Source: Anisakis pegreffii (Eukaryota > Nematoda > Chromadorea > Rhabditida > Anisakidae). From it: DNA of 64,000 nt. The notes beneath the pieces are model-generated. The model did no database searches and was not told where the DNA came from. It saw nothing but the letters and a program-made list of their open reading frames with translations. Shown here piece by piece: positions 28,114-42,531 of this stretch. The position numbers and the translations under genes are program-made. The stretch lies in contig JAPYMA010000840.1 of the NCBI GenBank assembly GCA_035041965.1, positions 248,001 through 312,000 of the forward strand, read 5' to 3'. The stretch's first letter is position 1; each line of letters begins with the position of its first letter.

Positions 28114-28296
28114 ATGGACGACGATTGGATGAAGATGAACGTTATGACAGACGACAACTACTGCATGCTGATGCATGCTCACCATCCTCACTCACCATCA
28201 ATAATCGACGACGAACCATCTCGGCCCAAGCATGCAGCAGCAGCAGCAGCACTCAAGGACGTCACGTCACATCACCACCATTCCTATCCCATATAA
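28114..28296 (+). CDS. Candidate His/Ala-rich coding exon
   Basis: The ATG sits in a good context (ACCAAAATGG) and opens 60 codons beginning MDDDWMKMNVMTDDNYCMLM. These continue with HAHHPHSPSIIDDEPSRPKH, an alanine run encoded by GCA repeats and SHHHH before TAA. His and Ala runs are common in nematode transcription factors, but no DNA-binding domain is present. Just upstream a second ATG (28,049) is followed 13 bases on by a perfect GTAAGT donor (28,062). The arrangement may therefore be a short first exon plus intron instead. Confidence 0.3.
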   Translation: MDDDWMKMNVMTDDNYCMLMHAHHPHSPSIIDDEPSRPKHAAAAAALKDVTSHHHHSYPI

Positions 28297-29565
28297 TACG
28301 GCTATTAAATAGCATCACTACTTATGACATTCGGATGAATGCTTGAATGCCGTTCTTCTCAACAGTAAAATATGCAAATCAGTCAATAAATTTATGTTCC
28401 TCCAAAAAAACGTCATAAATGAATACACCAAAAGTGAATTCGATTCGTGCACATGAGCGCACATGCATAATATGCCTATGAAGACACAAACACTTTATGG
28501 ATCTCATAACTAAACAACGTTTCATTCCCATAAAGAAATATTACGCTCGTGGAAAATTGTTTCGGATGTTTGCTCTTCTTATCCAGAACAACAATACTCT
28601 GTCCTTTTCTATGCTTGCAATCACTCGTGCATTTAATCCCATTTCCGCTCTTTCCAGCCAATTCGAAGCCTATGCCCTTCAGTCCGAGTAGTTCTTTGTT
28701 ATGCATGTCCGATCAATTAATTTCATCCCAACAACAACAACAATCAACTATTCGTTATTCTCATACGAGCACTCACACAAAAACACGAATATTTATTTAT
28801 TTATATGTGTAGGTATGCACCCATTTCCCATTGAAAACCTCAAAAAGCCGTTATCAAATTTATTCATTCACTATTCACACATCCATCCATCCATCTCCAA
28901 CATTTCCGTTTATTACAGCTCATTCAGCAAGGGGATCTTATTTGCTTGCATAATATTCGACAATAGCGAACTTCTCGCTCATTTGTACAACGATAATTTC
29001 TCTCTTTCACTTTTTCTGCATTAGTTAAGATTTTTTTTGAGTGCACAAATTTGGTAACAGTTGATACGGCATAAGTATTAACATATAAGTATAAACCAAA
29101 GTTTAAATGTAAGTATTATATAAACTATTCAGTCTCCGATTCCAAGAAACAGAAATGTTTTTTGTAAGAATGAGCTAAACAAACACACAGAAATATAAAC
29201 CAAAAGTTGGTTACGTTATTCCGCATCATCACATTCCGTCGTTATCAACTGATTCAAAATCATTTCTGAGAAAACGTCATAAGAGCACTGAAACAGTTTC
29301 GATCATGAACGTGCGATTGTATCACGTTTCAATACGTCTAATTAACGTCTAATCTGATGTGAATGCTTGTGTTTGGTAATCTTCATTGCTTGTCATCTAA
29401 AGGAACTATAAACTATATCATGAGTTCAGATGACACTATGAACAATTACAATATTGTAACATGCAAACAAAAAGAAAATGGATACTTTCAAAAACTTTTC
29501 CATTCATTTTCCATCACCATATTCAAAAATTCCTGTGCTCATTCAGGCGAAAATTTTAATTTCAG

Positions 29566-29704
29566 AGGAAATTTATTCCACCAAATGGCTGCGATTGCGA
29601 TGATCTGTTCGCGCAATATCACATTACAGAGAGTTCTCAAACAGCCGCCGTTCAACGAATGTTGCATTCCACAGTGTTGAAATTCATACTCTTCTATCAT
29701 CGAT
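29566..29704 (+). CDS. Candidate internal exon
   Basis: A strong acceptor (TTTTAATTTCAG ending at 29,565) is followed by 46 open codons, RKFIPPNGCDCDDLFAQYHI then TESSQTAAVQRMLHS, up to a GTAGGT donor. The other plus frame and a minus frame are open here too, which weakens the case. The family is not recognised. Confidence 0.22.
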
Positions 29705-32700
29705 GTAGGTGGATTAGATTTCATGATGGATCGTAAAAGAGACGAAATTTTAAACTGCTAGTGGGTGGTGGAAACGATTGAAGATCATATAGATGACTAA
29801 GATCGATTGTGCTCATGTGACTGAAAATAGTCAAGATGATCGCTTCAAATATGCGTTCCGGAAGCGGAGTGCCTCACACGCTGTTGGCAACTGTTGTTTT
29901 GATGGATGATGCGAGAGTGCTCCCTCAAAAACAAGTCATCACGCAAAAACGGTTCATCTTTTACTGACCTGAGTATCTTCTAGTGCTGCAACGATTTCTG
30001 ATAACTACTCATCAAAAACCGTTTTATAGCCAACTGTTTTTTTTCCTCAAAAAGAATGCAGCTCAGTTCATACCCTAATGTGAACTTCGAACATTTTTGT
30101 TTGTTCTGTCAGTTGAATTTTTCACGTAAACAGCACGACGATAGTGCGAACACACCTGTCCAGCACAAGAACATGGAACAATTCCATCCTCAATATTACC
30201 TCATTTGTGACCTCAGCAAGAAATAAAGCAGTAATTAAGCATTATATGTAATATATGGATAATAGTCACGAAACAAGTGGCCATGACGAATGCAATTCTT
30301 GATTCCATATGCAGTCCAAGACATAAAAATAGCATGAAATCGTAGAAATACTAGAGAAATTTCAAACGTTATTAGAACCTGTCATGAATGTCCAATATTA
30401 TCTGTCGTGTCCACATAATGAAATTAGGCACACGCACCATATTGATTTGAGTAACTCAAAGCCGCATAAAACTCATCGTTTGCGAAGAGTGAAGACATGC
30501 GACGATATGCAACCGATTTGATTTTATGATATTCGAAAACATAATAAAATGAAGGCGCATAAAAACAATTGAATATTGTGACAATTTGCTATGGACACTT
30601 TCTTATGGTGATTTTGGTGTTTGCTTTGTGAACGCTTACCACTTGAATGATTTTTCTATTGTAAAACTCGATGAAATTCACTTTCGAAATTTTGCTTTTT
30701 GCATTCAGATTCTTTTTGTTTTTGACGCCAACCGCTATTGCAATCTGCTTGAAACTGTGCAATTCCATGACTGAAACTCAGAAAAGAAAAAATCACAGCA
30801 AGTTTCAACGAATGGAAACCGAACTGCTGCTGAAGAGGAAAATGTTACTGTCTTAGTTACTGTTAAGAAGGCTGTATTTCACAATAAAAAAACTGATCTT
30901 TGAAGATGTACTCAATCTGATCCTCACATTATGAAAGAAAATTTAGACGTTAAAATTTTCTCTCTCAAATTCCGTTTTCCCTGCTATACAGCAGAAGAAG
31001 ATTGACAATAATAAATATCTCTTGTCGGATACCTCTTCAATCGTTGATTGATCAACATGGCAGAAGAATGCGATTTCCATTTCGCTGATTCGGAAAATGA
31101 AAAAAAAACAACAGAATTGCTCAACAAAAAACTAATTCTTCGAAAGTTTCGAAATGAAATTCGACGTCAGCATTCTCTCTCATCTCACCTGTCCAGCATG
31201 CCAAACTTCAACGAATGAAATGAATCAGCCACCGTTCAAATGATAACTGAGAATGTTGCTTGCAGTAGAAATGAATGAAATGAATGCATATATAGATAAT
31301 AAACGTTTTCAAGTCAGTCATGGTTATGCGTTATATGTGACGTCGAAGGATTCGTGTTGTTCAGCCTATTCACCAATGAATTTCATCAACGGCAACAATG
31401 AAATGCGAATACACATGTAACATGTAAACACAAAATGATTCTTCGTAAATCTAATCACTGAACATCGTCTCCATCCTTAAATGCAAATTTCACTCTAAAT
31501 ACGACGTAACTAACCATATCAATATATAACGGCATTTAATGACGACCACAAAAGAAGCGAATACACCGTGCGTCGATCACTTAATTCGCTTTTCAGTTGC
31601 AAGCAAACATTCATTGCGATTTATTGATGTGTTTTCTTTACTACGTATCGATTTCGTCCGAAATGACACATCAAATCAAATGATCACTTCATTCAATTAA
31701 TTCTCAAAACATTACGAGAAAATTTCTTGAAGGTTCATTTTGTACAAATGTTGTCAAATTTTATTTAATGTTATCATTAATGAAATCTGTCGAATTATAT
31801 CATTTAATGGAAGTATTCAAAATTCTAGGGTAATGACTTCTGAAAACATCCTTCAATTTGCATTTCTTCAGCTGGAGCAAAACATAACCTTACAACGAGA
31901 CTGGTACATTAAAAAGTTCAATTTTATGAAAATTCATTCAATTTTTTCGAAAATGAAATGAACCCTTCAATTTTATAAATAGAATGAACTCTCCTAATTT
32001 TTAATGAGAAAAAATTATTGAAGTGATGTATCAGGTTGATTGATGCACAAAATTATTCGCAAAACTCACACATGAACCAAATGTGCAATGAGGAATGTGG
32101 ACTGACGCGACTTCAACAACAAACGATTCAGAGTTAAAGATAAACTCAGACAGCTCTTAAATACTCTTCAATTTTTTGTTACTTCCGATTTTCAAATGAG
32201 AAAAAAGCTGAGAGAATCAAGAATCGAAACTGTGAATAATGTTAAAATAAGTGTTATGTATCAATGTTAGAACTGATTCATGATCACCTACAGTAAAAAT
32301 TGTTAACGCATCACAGCAACAAACGATAAAATTTCATTCCGTCAGCATAATTCCATGCTCACAGAACATCCTAAATCCAGTTTAAATCAAAAGAAATGTT
32401 TTTTAAAATTTTATTGACTCCAGACAGCTCCCCATCGAAATCGCATTGATTCAGCAAATTGACTTCAAAAATGCGAATATTTTTTTAAATTTTCATTTTC
32501 GTGCAAGGAACGACATCGAACATGACATAGATCAATCAAGCACAGTGTGACAACCTTCGTGAACCAACTGATTAACTCGTCCGATTGCAATTAATCAATC
32601 ATAATATACCTTTGAACACAATTTACATTTTATGTAGTATATTCGGAGTAATTTTATAATTGTAAATTACACGTTAAGGAAATTCAGTGTGCATTGTGAA

Positions 32701-35700
32701 GAAATGGATGAAGAAGTTGATGAATTTCATGTCAAATGTCCGTCCACCAGTTGTATACTTATATTCTGAGTTGTATTCAGCAATATTGAGCTAGTTATTA
32801 CGCATTCCGGGTCGCTTGTAAACTTTTTGAAATACTGCTCACTCCACTAGCAAAAAGTCACGTACGAAAAACCTGTGCAAAGAACGTAAAAATTCCTGAG
32901 AACAATATTACAATTAACAGTTGACAGATTCTAAAGTTTTGTATTACAGTAAATACTTACATATTAAATGGATGTAGTACGTGCAACCAGATAGTTGTCA
33001 ACATCGGAAAAGCTCTTCTGTTCATTCAGCAAAAAAAACCACTTCAAACGTTGTTTTTTCTGCTAAGAACGAGAACAAACTTCCGAATGAATGGAACGGA
33101 AGAATAAAAATGAAAGTTAGACATTGAATAACTAATTGAATTGATAATGACTGCGCCTCATAGACATTTTGTGATACGATGAGAATATTAGCAGATTCTT
33201 TTATATTCCAAAAAGATTCAATGTTTCTGAATTGTCACACTTTATTTTGAAATATCTTCAACATAAATTTCATCAATCATCTATGCGATCAATTTTGATT
33301 AATGTGACTGTTCTTCAACCCGAATACTAATGCCATCATAATTCTGCAATCGTTATTGTACTCTTCACAAACGCTGTTTTTATTTCAACTCAAATTTTAT
33401 TTCAATTATTGTATTGAAATTTATTTTGGAGTCTAAATATTAGTTTAGCAGAAGAATGTTATCAACACCTATATTAAGAAACAATTCAGATATAATTCGT
33501 GCAATCAAGTTCAAATTAACTGAGAGTAAACAGGTTACGTGTTACAACGCAACGTGAATGATATCGTATCATGACAGCACTTCGCACTGAAACTCAAGAA
33601 TTATCATTAGTGGGAAAGTATCAATGGAAAGGTTGGTACATGAAAAGTATCAACTTCCAATATGAATTATTACGTATGGAATGAAACTAAAATATCCAGA
33701 AACCAAAAGAAATGATACAAAGAAAACGCATTCCATTAATTGAACAGAAGATAGATGGAAGCAGATGGATGGACAGAATAAATTACATCAATTATTCAGT
33801 ATCCTTCCAGTTATCATGCTTACTTTGAGTTGTTTTTGGGAAGAATTCGATTCTGAAATTTTGGAACGAAACGAATAATGATGAATTTCTGAGGAAGTGA
33901 TTTTAATGGCTAATGAGGAAAGAAATTGCCAAAATTTTTGATTTTTGACGTTTTTAAGTTTTCGTGACTTTGAAATTCAATTGCGATTTCTGCGAATGAC
34001 GAATATTTTGAATGTGCAGAAGAAGGTGCAAGTGATTGGATGAAATGAGCAGTGCAAAATAAGCTAACGAAACGCAAAGCACAAACATGAATCAGTGAGT
34101 GAATAACCTTTAAAAACGTTTTTAAAACAGTGGAAAATTATGTACGGTTTAATTTATGCTTTTCATAAACTCGAATGAATTCGTATGCTGACGACTGTGA
34201 TGTGAGTGAAGAAACTCGTTTGTGGTCATTATTAATCAGCAGTTTTACTTTTTTACTGTGATTATCGTTACTGTTACAAGAATATCGCTATTCCCAATTC
34301 CACTCTTTTAAATGAGTGCAAAAATTCATATGAATCGTCCAAAGTATCTGAACATATTTGTATTTTTAATTCATAAAACATGAAGTATAAGCCACTAATT
34401 AAGAGCGTCTCATTGTTTGATGCTTACCTCTACGTTATAATGAAGTTCGAGACTAAACAGAATGAGGGCAAAACCATTCGAACGATCATAAACAGCTGAG
34501 GTTGCCATTTGAGCATAAGATAACTGAGCACGTCAGAATCTGATTCTAATCAGCCTTCAAAATTTATTCATGCATAACAGGCAAAGGACAAATGCAGTGA
34601 AATAGTGACAATTTAAGGTTGATGATTAAATATAAGACAGATCTTAGCTCGATATTGTGTAAACCAAGTGCAACCATTCGGTAGAGGTCGAACAGTCTCC
34701 ACAGTTACTCAGAGGCAGAGCAACAAACCAAAAAACTGACCTCAGTGGGTATGATTTTCTTTACCGGGGAAATTTTGTTGGAAACCGAACGGAGAGTATA
34801 TCGTTGACGAATAGTTATCAACGGGGTATCAATGTCATTTAGGATGGAATACACACTATGAATAATTTTCCGGTGCGCATCTAATAAACTTCACTGAAAA
34901 GCTGATCGTGATGATTCGACGATCCGATAGAAGTGGCTAATTGAGGGATAACAAGCTATCACTTAATGAAACTTATTGTACCAAATGCTTTAATGAATAT
35001 GAGGTTAATGAGGAGGCAAAAATACGTTTGAATAGTGGATTAATGAATGCTGAGAGTTGCGATCGATATATCATTGGTGTTGAATATCGCATGAAGATAA
35101 CGAACGTTATTGTTTGTTAAGATCATTATGAGATGTGGGTTGGGTGCATTAAAAGGCAACAACCCGCCAAAGGATATGTGAGAGGTAGACGATTAACTTT
35201 TAGGAGAATATCGTTTTTAGGCGATAACATGCACTGACTTAATCCATGAAAGATGGCTATTCGACACAATGCATTGAATGATTAAATATGAGACTCACAT
35301 CACTTATACGAATTTTATGTGCTGTTACCATCAGATTTAATGATAGCGATATTAAAGACGTACTCGTTGAATGACACAAAGCATGAGTATTTCGCTTGAA
35401 GCGAGACAATTTTCAAAGAAGAATATTACGTTGATCGCATCATATCTCACGAAAGCTATTCGCAACATATTTCTGGCACCATATATGGCATTGAGAGCAT
35501 CAAGAAAGCAAACTGAATCAATTTCCGACAGCTTATCATTCCGCCCAATGCAGTAACCTTTCCAAATTTTTGTCGTTCTCAAATCCTTCAGCTGCATTTG
35601 AAAAGGCTCAAATTAACATAAGATATTCTCGTGAAAGACAACATTTGAACTGAACCATCAATAGGGTTTCACAAATCGATACGTGTTCAGAGGCAAGTTT

Positions 35701-38700
35701 GATCAACCTGTATTTATCAAAATTTACAGTTCTTAGGGATTATTGCTTTGACCGTTCACATTTCACACATCATACATGGACACCTGCTGAGCTCTTAACC
35801 GCTAAATATTCAAAATAAATTTTGGAATCACTGAAATTTTCAGAAAATCTTCACACTTCAACTCCATAGTAACTGACAATCTCTGAGATTGGATGGAAGT
35901 TCAAGTTGGAGATAATGTAAAAACTGATAACACATTCAGGAATAGTGAGTTGGTTGCGATAAATGCTCCGTGTTTCATGAATATTGCTGAATACACGAGT
36001 TGTTCGGTTGATAATACAATAATGTGCGACACATTTGTATGAAATGAGTATCGAATACGAATTACGCATTCAGTAATATGATAATTATGAAACGTTCGAA
36101 TTGTATTCCACAAAACTTACGATGCACTTCATCGTGAATTGGGGTCATTTCATATGAATTGTATTTACGCATTATGCAACCTCTCGACAATCAAACTACT
36201 CGCAGCGATACATTTCCATTCATTCATTAGTTAACGAATACGAGAAAGTACACAGCGGTAGGAGGTATCTTGTGCTCATTTGACTGCATGATCCATTTCG
36301 TTGTTATCCCTCACTTTTACACTAATCCGTCAATTAATTAATTAATCGCTGGAGAATTCAATACGTGCTCAAACTGATAAGATGAAGTTTACATGATCTA
36401 CATTCAAAACTTTATGAAATCATAATTGAGCCCTCATAAATCTGATTCGCGTGTGGTATTTTCGTAATTTCCCTTTCACTTGCAATGATTTCTCAGAGTC
36501 ACTATCAGAGTTAATCAATTGAAATGAGCGTTTAATATGATCAATTATTACTACCATTATTGAAACCATATGCGAAATGAATTCATCTGTTCATTTCAGA
36601 GTCAGTGACCGAAGACCACTCATTTCTCAGTAATGTGTTGTCATTTTTGCTATTCTCTCCAAGTGCAAAATCAACAAACGCAAATAAATCTTCCATGCAA
36701 TCCAACTAAAACAGATGAAAGGACATAAATTATTTTGTCGAAATATAATAAAAAGTCTCTTTCATTATGCTATCAGCACATTAAAGAGAAGAATACGAGG
36801 AATGAAGGTAAAAGGACGGATGATCATTATCATATAGATGACAAGTCGTCATATCCACTGATCCATCTCTTCGGATATCGCTTTTAATAAGCTCATTAAG
36901 TAGGATGCGCATCTACCGCCCTCTATAATTATCTACCTACGTACATATTCTCATTTATTTCCCATCTTCGACAACAAAATTATCGTAAATTTGATGAAAG
37001 ACGAACGGCAAACCATATTTTAATTTATCGACAAACAACTGCTACATAGGAACATTCATAATATTAGCGAAAACAACAACAATAGCAGCAAAAATAACCA
37101 GATCACATATATACGAACAAAGTTGTGGATGCGAAAAGTACGCAAAGAATTTCGAAGGCTTTTATTAAACCTTGTTCAGGTGTTTGAAAGAGCGTTCAAA
37201 GAAACGGTACTTAAAAATTAAAAAATTATATATGAAAATGCTAGAGGTAATGGGCAACGGTTTGCATTTGCATAATAAATTCTATTAGCAGTGATGTAGT
37301 ACTCGATGCATCATTAACAAATCAATTATATTGTAAAACATCAATTCATCATCACCATATTCATTAATTTATCCCACTCACGTTCTTGCAAGTTGATGCA
37401 CACAACTCGCAAGTGACGACGACATAACAACTCGAACGCGTTACGCAATCTGACCTCTGAACCTATTGTTTACTTTTCATTTATTACTCCTATAACTGCA
37501 GCTATGGATATAAAACTACTTATTACTCTATCTGTAACAATATTCTTAACTGTACATACAATCTTCTTCAATTTTATGCAAACAATCGTAAAAGATTACG
37601 AAAACGAAATGCATTACATCGTAATGTGATACGAGTGCTGTGATCTTCGTTTCGCTGGATGCAAGCGATCTTGAGCAATCATAAACATCCTCTTCGTGAA
37701 CAAATAAACTATTTTGTTCGGGAGGTGAGTAACTTCAAGACGTTGTAAACGATTTGGTAATATTCAACGAACACGAACGAATTCACTAAAAATTTGGAAT
37801 TTTTGATCGATAGAAACTGCAATATTGAATGTTACTGATTAAGAGAAGCGAACAAAACGTTGTTCATCAACCATTTAGAGACTTTGAAATTTTTGTTATC
37901 TTCTCAAATGCAGCTGCTTGAAGAAGGCAGCTGTTTGTGATGGTTGTCTTCAAGCTATTCATTATCACACGAATGATCGATGCAACATTCACTTTTCCAA
38001 AATGATTTCTGTACTTCTTTCAGCTAAAATTCTGTATTACCATTAAGTCATCGCTACCCAAATCTTTTGTCCTGCTTATATATGTTAGTTTTTGAAGACG
38101 TTTCCCGAAGTCATACGAAAACTTTGGATGAAATCATTTACAATCGAAAATCCCAATTGCTCCATAAATAATAAAAATTCGAACGTCAGAGCATTTGTAC
38201 GAATGCATTTGCCTGCGTTTTGGCATGAATCATCTCGCAAAAATGAAACATACGAAGCAAGAGGCTAGAATAATGCTAAATTGGAAGGTAACTTACAGTT
38301 AATCAAAACATAAGCGTTTAATTGCAAAATTGGCCATAATTAGGAAGTGGACTGATTATGTTCGCGTTATGGCCGCCACAGTTTCTCGAAATGCTACGCC
38401 GAAAGTAAGCTGAACGAATGAAGAAGCAGAAAAATGGTTGGATCGGAATCTTCTAGTCAGTTCAGAACTTCCCTCCCTCACAATCAGCGTAAAATTGATG
38501 TAAGGCAAATTCCAAGACTGGAACATTGTCTAGCTCACAACTGATAAAAGTATCCTTCATATGAACTACCTAAGGTCAAGTTTAGACATGATAATATTAA
38601 GAATTATCAAATGAAAGGAAACCAATATCTGCAGCAACAAATCGTCTACAATGAAAATGGCGATAACAATGCGAATACGAAATACGAATCCAACCACCAT

Positions 38701-39238
38701 TTAAGGCCTCACTGCTGCATCTTTATTTCACATTTGCATTGAACACCTGTCTCCGTTGATTTATTACGTGCACTCACCAAAAACTGAGCAATCACACAAT
38801 AAGACGGAACACACAAAAACATTTCATTTAATTTGTTTACTTTAACTCATCCATTTATTTTTTTTCAACAATGAATGAATCAATACAAATTGAAAATCGT
38901 AAGGATAACGAATCGTTAAATAATCATGCGGAACAACCGCTTTCATCGATGTTGAGCACATTGCGATGATGGGCTAAAATTACTGATTTGACGAATAAAA
39001 AATCCACTTTACGGCTATTAAATTGCCCGAAAATGGCAATTTTTTCATGAAAGAAAAAGATCTGTCGCAGAAAAATACAAAAAGATCGTTCCAAAATCAA
39101 AACTGGAAAGTTTGTTCAGGTAGAATTTTAAACTTGTCAACGATTTTAATGAGAAATTTGCCGAATTCAGACTGGAAAAATATTTCGATTGGTGTTGTTG
39201 TTGTGGTAATTTCGAAACAATTTTCTGTTCATCGTGAG

Positions 39239-39454
39239 TCATTCAAACTTCACAAAAACCGCGGAATTGTGACCTTTACCAATTTTGTGAGCATTCGAAC
39301 ACATTTTTGTGACTACGGCAATAGCTGTAAACACCGCAATTGCATAAACAATACAAGTTGAAATTCCGATCAAACGTGTCAATTCCAAATTTGTATCTAT
39401 CTCCAAATTTAAGCGTTTATTATCATCATTAAAAGCACTCTCACGACAATTCAT
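39239..39454 (-). CDS. Possible small single-pass membrane protein frame
   Basis: From ATG 39,454 the frame gives 71 residues: a polar start (MNCRESAFNDDNKRLNLEID), then one clear membrane segment (LIGISTCIVYAIAVFTAIAV), then a short basic tail. A TTTGTTTAG acceptor-like site lies 15 bases upstream of the ATG. A GTAAAG site after KIG could be a donor (phase 1). The length is compatible with chance, and no family is recognised. Confidence 0.25.
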   Translation of the reverse strand: MNCRESAFNDDNKRLNLEIDTNLELTRLIGISTCIVYAIAVFTAIAVVTKMCSNAHKIGKGHNSAVFVKFE

Positions 39455-40238
39455 CACAAAACAATCTAAACAAATTAATCAGTCATTCAACAGCTGTTCG
39501 TTCTTACTAATTGCCACAAAATCCAGTCAAAACATTTCAGTCGTCAATCGCTCTTAACACTTCGCAAAACTCTTGTTCAAATGCTTGAAGGATCATGAAC
39601 ATAGTTGGGTTTATGAAGGAAATGCGATCGTATATGTGCAAATGCTTCAGTTTTGTATGTGTAATATGAGAGGCAGTTGCAGGATTGTGTTCAATCAAGC
39701 GTATGCATATTCTAATAGTTTTTTTCGAAACAATCGAATCATTACGTTAAGAACAACTCATGCATTCGTTAACTCAAACGAATTTCAAATGGTATTAATA
39801 AGAAATGATAAATTATACGATAATCCGTCGCAGTACAAGGTAAATGAGTGTACATCATGAGGAGCAATCGAGAACCGCTACCGAATCAATAATGGATGGC
39901 TGAATTGAACGTTGTTTGGTGATGTGAGCGAATAATTGAAGAACTCAACTCGACAAGATGGGAATTAAAATCTATTACTGAATTGCACGCAAAAAATGCT
40001 CTTGATTCATGACGGAATACTTTGAAGAATAGACAAATGAAACGAAAACCGAAAGAAACGAATGAATACGAGATGATGAAAATGAGATGCAATAAAAAGC
40101 TGGATATCAAGTAGAAGTAAGAATGCGAAGAACGCATCTCACATCTCATCTCTAGATATATTCTGCTGCATGGTGTTGTAGTCTTGACATGAACAACGCG
40201 TTACGTTTACTAAGCAAACGATTCACTCATCACAGTTA

Positions 40239-40266
40239 TAGTAATAATAACAATAATAATAATAAT
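40239..40266. repeat. AAT trinucleotide microsatellite
   Basis: A run of AAT units with two interruptions. Confidence 0.8.
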
Positions 40267-42462
40267 CTTTAGCTGATGTGACATATGGTGATCGCTATAA
40301 AGAATACAATATGAATGATGAGCGTGTTCGTTTTAGAAATCACAATAGACTACTACAATTCATTCATGTACGACATACACTCTCATAGATCACAAACACT
40401 TTTATGATGTCACATTCAATGTTCTACAGTTCAGTGCGATTCTATTCTAAACATTCACCAATGTGTGTGCGAAGCATAGGATTCTAATGGTATCTAGGAT
40501 TATTGCGGTAATGCGAGGTGCGATCCTCTCGTTGCATTCATCTTGATATCCTATGTACTTGAATCGTTTTCATATTTTTATATTTCAATTTAAAAAACAA
40601 ATGATATTTCAAGTGAAACGAATTTCAAATGTTAATTGGAATGCTCAATCTATTCACAAAAGAGGAACGAGGAAACTTGTTCAAATAGCGATTTACGAGA
40701 GGACATTTATCTATTCAAAAAATTTCAATTTTTTCACAGCTGTATCTGTGAACGCAGTTTATTTCTATTCGTTTTCGATACGGTACAACTCCAACGCAGA
40801 CTTCATTAATCAAGTATAACCACTTCATTTTACTCTTCGACTGTAAGTCTCTCAGCTGAGAGTTGAACAAATGGCATGCATGATATATCAGATGCATCAT
40901 GCATTCAATCCACTCATATACATATGATATTTCAGATGAATACTTTGGTTGATTGATTTATTCGTTTTCATTCGTTCACTGATTTGTTGCAAGTGGAAAA
41001 AAATAACTGCAATAAGAATTTATTCAAAAAAGGAACGCATCATTATAGAGAAACAAACGAGAAAAGGGATGTTTTAAATGAACAAACAAGAGAATTTCAC
41101 ACAGTAAATTCATTCGGATATTGCAATCATACAAAGCATATAAAGAGTATAAATGAAATGAGCTCATAGAAATCCTGTCAACTGTTGAATGCAATTGTTG
41201 GTCCAAAACTGCTCTTGGTTACTCCAAGCCCATCCAAATTGTCAACTTCGGTCATTCGTTTGCAAAATGAAAATGACTATGGAGGCCATTTTTGCGAGAA
41301 GTTATTTTGTTAAGGAGAGGAACGATCAAAGAATACAAAATGAAATATGCAATTGAAAATAAAACCAAAAACGATTACATAACAAAAACTGAAAAATGAA
41401 TTCATTACAATTGAGCAGTTTAATTGAAGTGATTAGCATATATATGCATGTTTTTTTTTGTTGTAAATATCGCACAGCTAAAATATGTTTGTCGTTTTCT
41501 TAATTAATTGTTGAAATTAGCACCGAAATCTAGCACTACGCTTCTTTCATCATCAGAAAGAACATTTATCATACTCTAGGCTGACATGAATCGGAACTAA
41601 ACAAAAAGCAAAGCAAGATCAAGACAGGGAAATGAATCAGCAGAAGGTGAACGAGTTGTCAGGAAAGCTTCGTAAATGCATCGACGAGATTTTTGCATAG
41701 TTTGGATGGACGTGATCCGTTTTGAATAGTTGCATTTGAATGAGAATTAATTTTCTAACATATATAAAATGAAAATTGAACGGTGAAAAATGTAAAACAT
41801 AACATACTCAACAAGAAAATTTCACAATAACGACATCAACTACAATATGGCTACATGATGGGTGTTTATGGCGATTTTGTTAGCGACCACTCCATTTTCA
41901 AGCATTTGTGACTTTTTTCAGAGCTTAGTGGATGATAAGAGAACGAAATGATGCTTCAAATAAATCAAATTTTTCAGAAAAAGATTTTAATAGATTGAGA
42001 AATTTTCGATTTTGAAGTGACTTGGTTATTATAAGGATCTCTAAAATGAAACTCTTCATTGAAATGGTTAGAATAAATTTTCATTGTAAATAAACGTTCT
42101 GCTGAGGCTTTAAGGCTGAACAGAAGACTTGAAAATGGAATGAGTTATGATGTTAAGGACAAATGAAACGAAAAAAACGCATGAAAGAAAAATTTCTTCA
42201 AGAAATTCTGAATCACTGAACAAAATTACTAATGAAAAATAATGAAAATTTCCAGTTAATTCAAATTACTCTACATAACAAACAAAAAGCGCTTGAATAA
42301 ATGTGACGATGATGTGATATGATCATTATGTATTAGACTATTTCAACGCATTACACTTCTTCTAACCAACAAAACAAAAATTAATCGTGTTCAAAACCAT
42401 AACTGATTCATGCATTTGATATATCAGAAAGAAAAACTCGAAAAATTTCGTCGTCATTCGTT

Positions 42463-42531
42463 TCACCGCGACGATGACGAAAAACGATCGCGTACTGAGC
42501 CAATTGCACCCCATAATGAATCACCCCAACC
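42463..42531 (-). CDS. feh-1: feh-1 exon 13, C-terminal tail and stop codon
   Basis: Short last exon after a CAAATTTCAG acceptor. It encodes GWGDSLWGAIGSVRDRF, then SSSSR and TGA. The DSLWG motif matches the end of vertebrate FE65 (VQSLWGSLKPKR), confirming that the gene ends here. No canonical AATAAA is seen on the minus strand within the next 150 bases. A weak AATACA variant lies near 42,330. Confidence 0.93.
   Translation of the reverse strand, partial: GWGDSLWGAIGSVRDRFSSSSR

Larger units (their letters stand above)
16697..42462. other. About 26 kb with no recognisable gene
   Basis: Between the candidate exon at 16.5 kb and the end of feh-1 I found no conserved domain on either strand. 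The weak items are listed separately: frames at 17,692, 18,406, 26,794, 28,114, 29,566 and 39,239, and the repeats at 20,601, 26,485 and 40,239. The region may be intergenic or may be the introns of a gene with very short exons. No tRNA-like B box was noticed. Confidence 0.5.

Noticed and set aside
38280..38410. Plus-strand segment ending KWTDYVRVMAATVSRNATPK at a GTAAGC site
   Set aside because: Coding-like, but the antisense strand is equally plausible, there is no clean acceptor, and no family match. Left uncalled.
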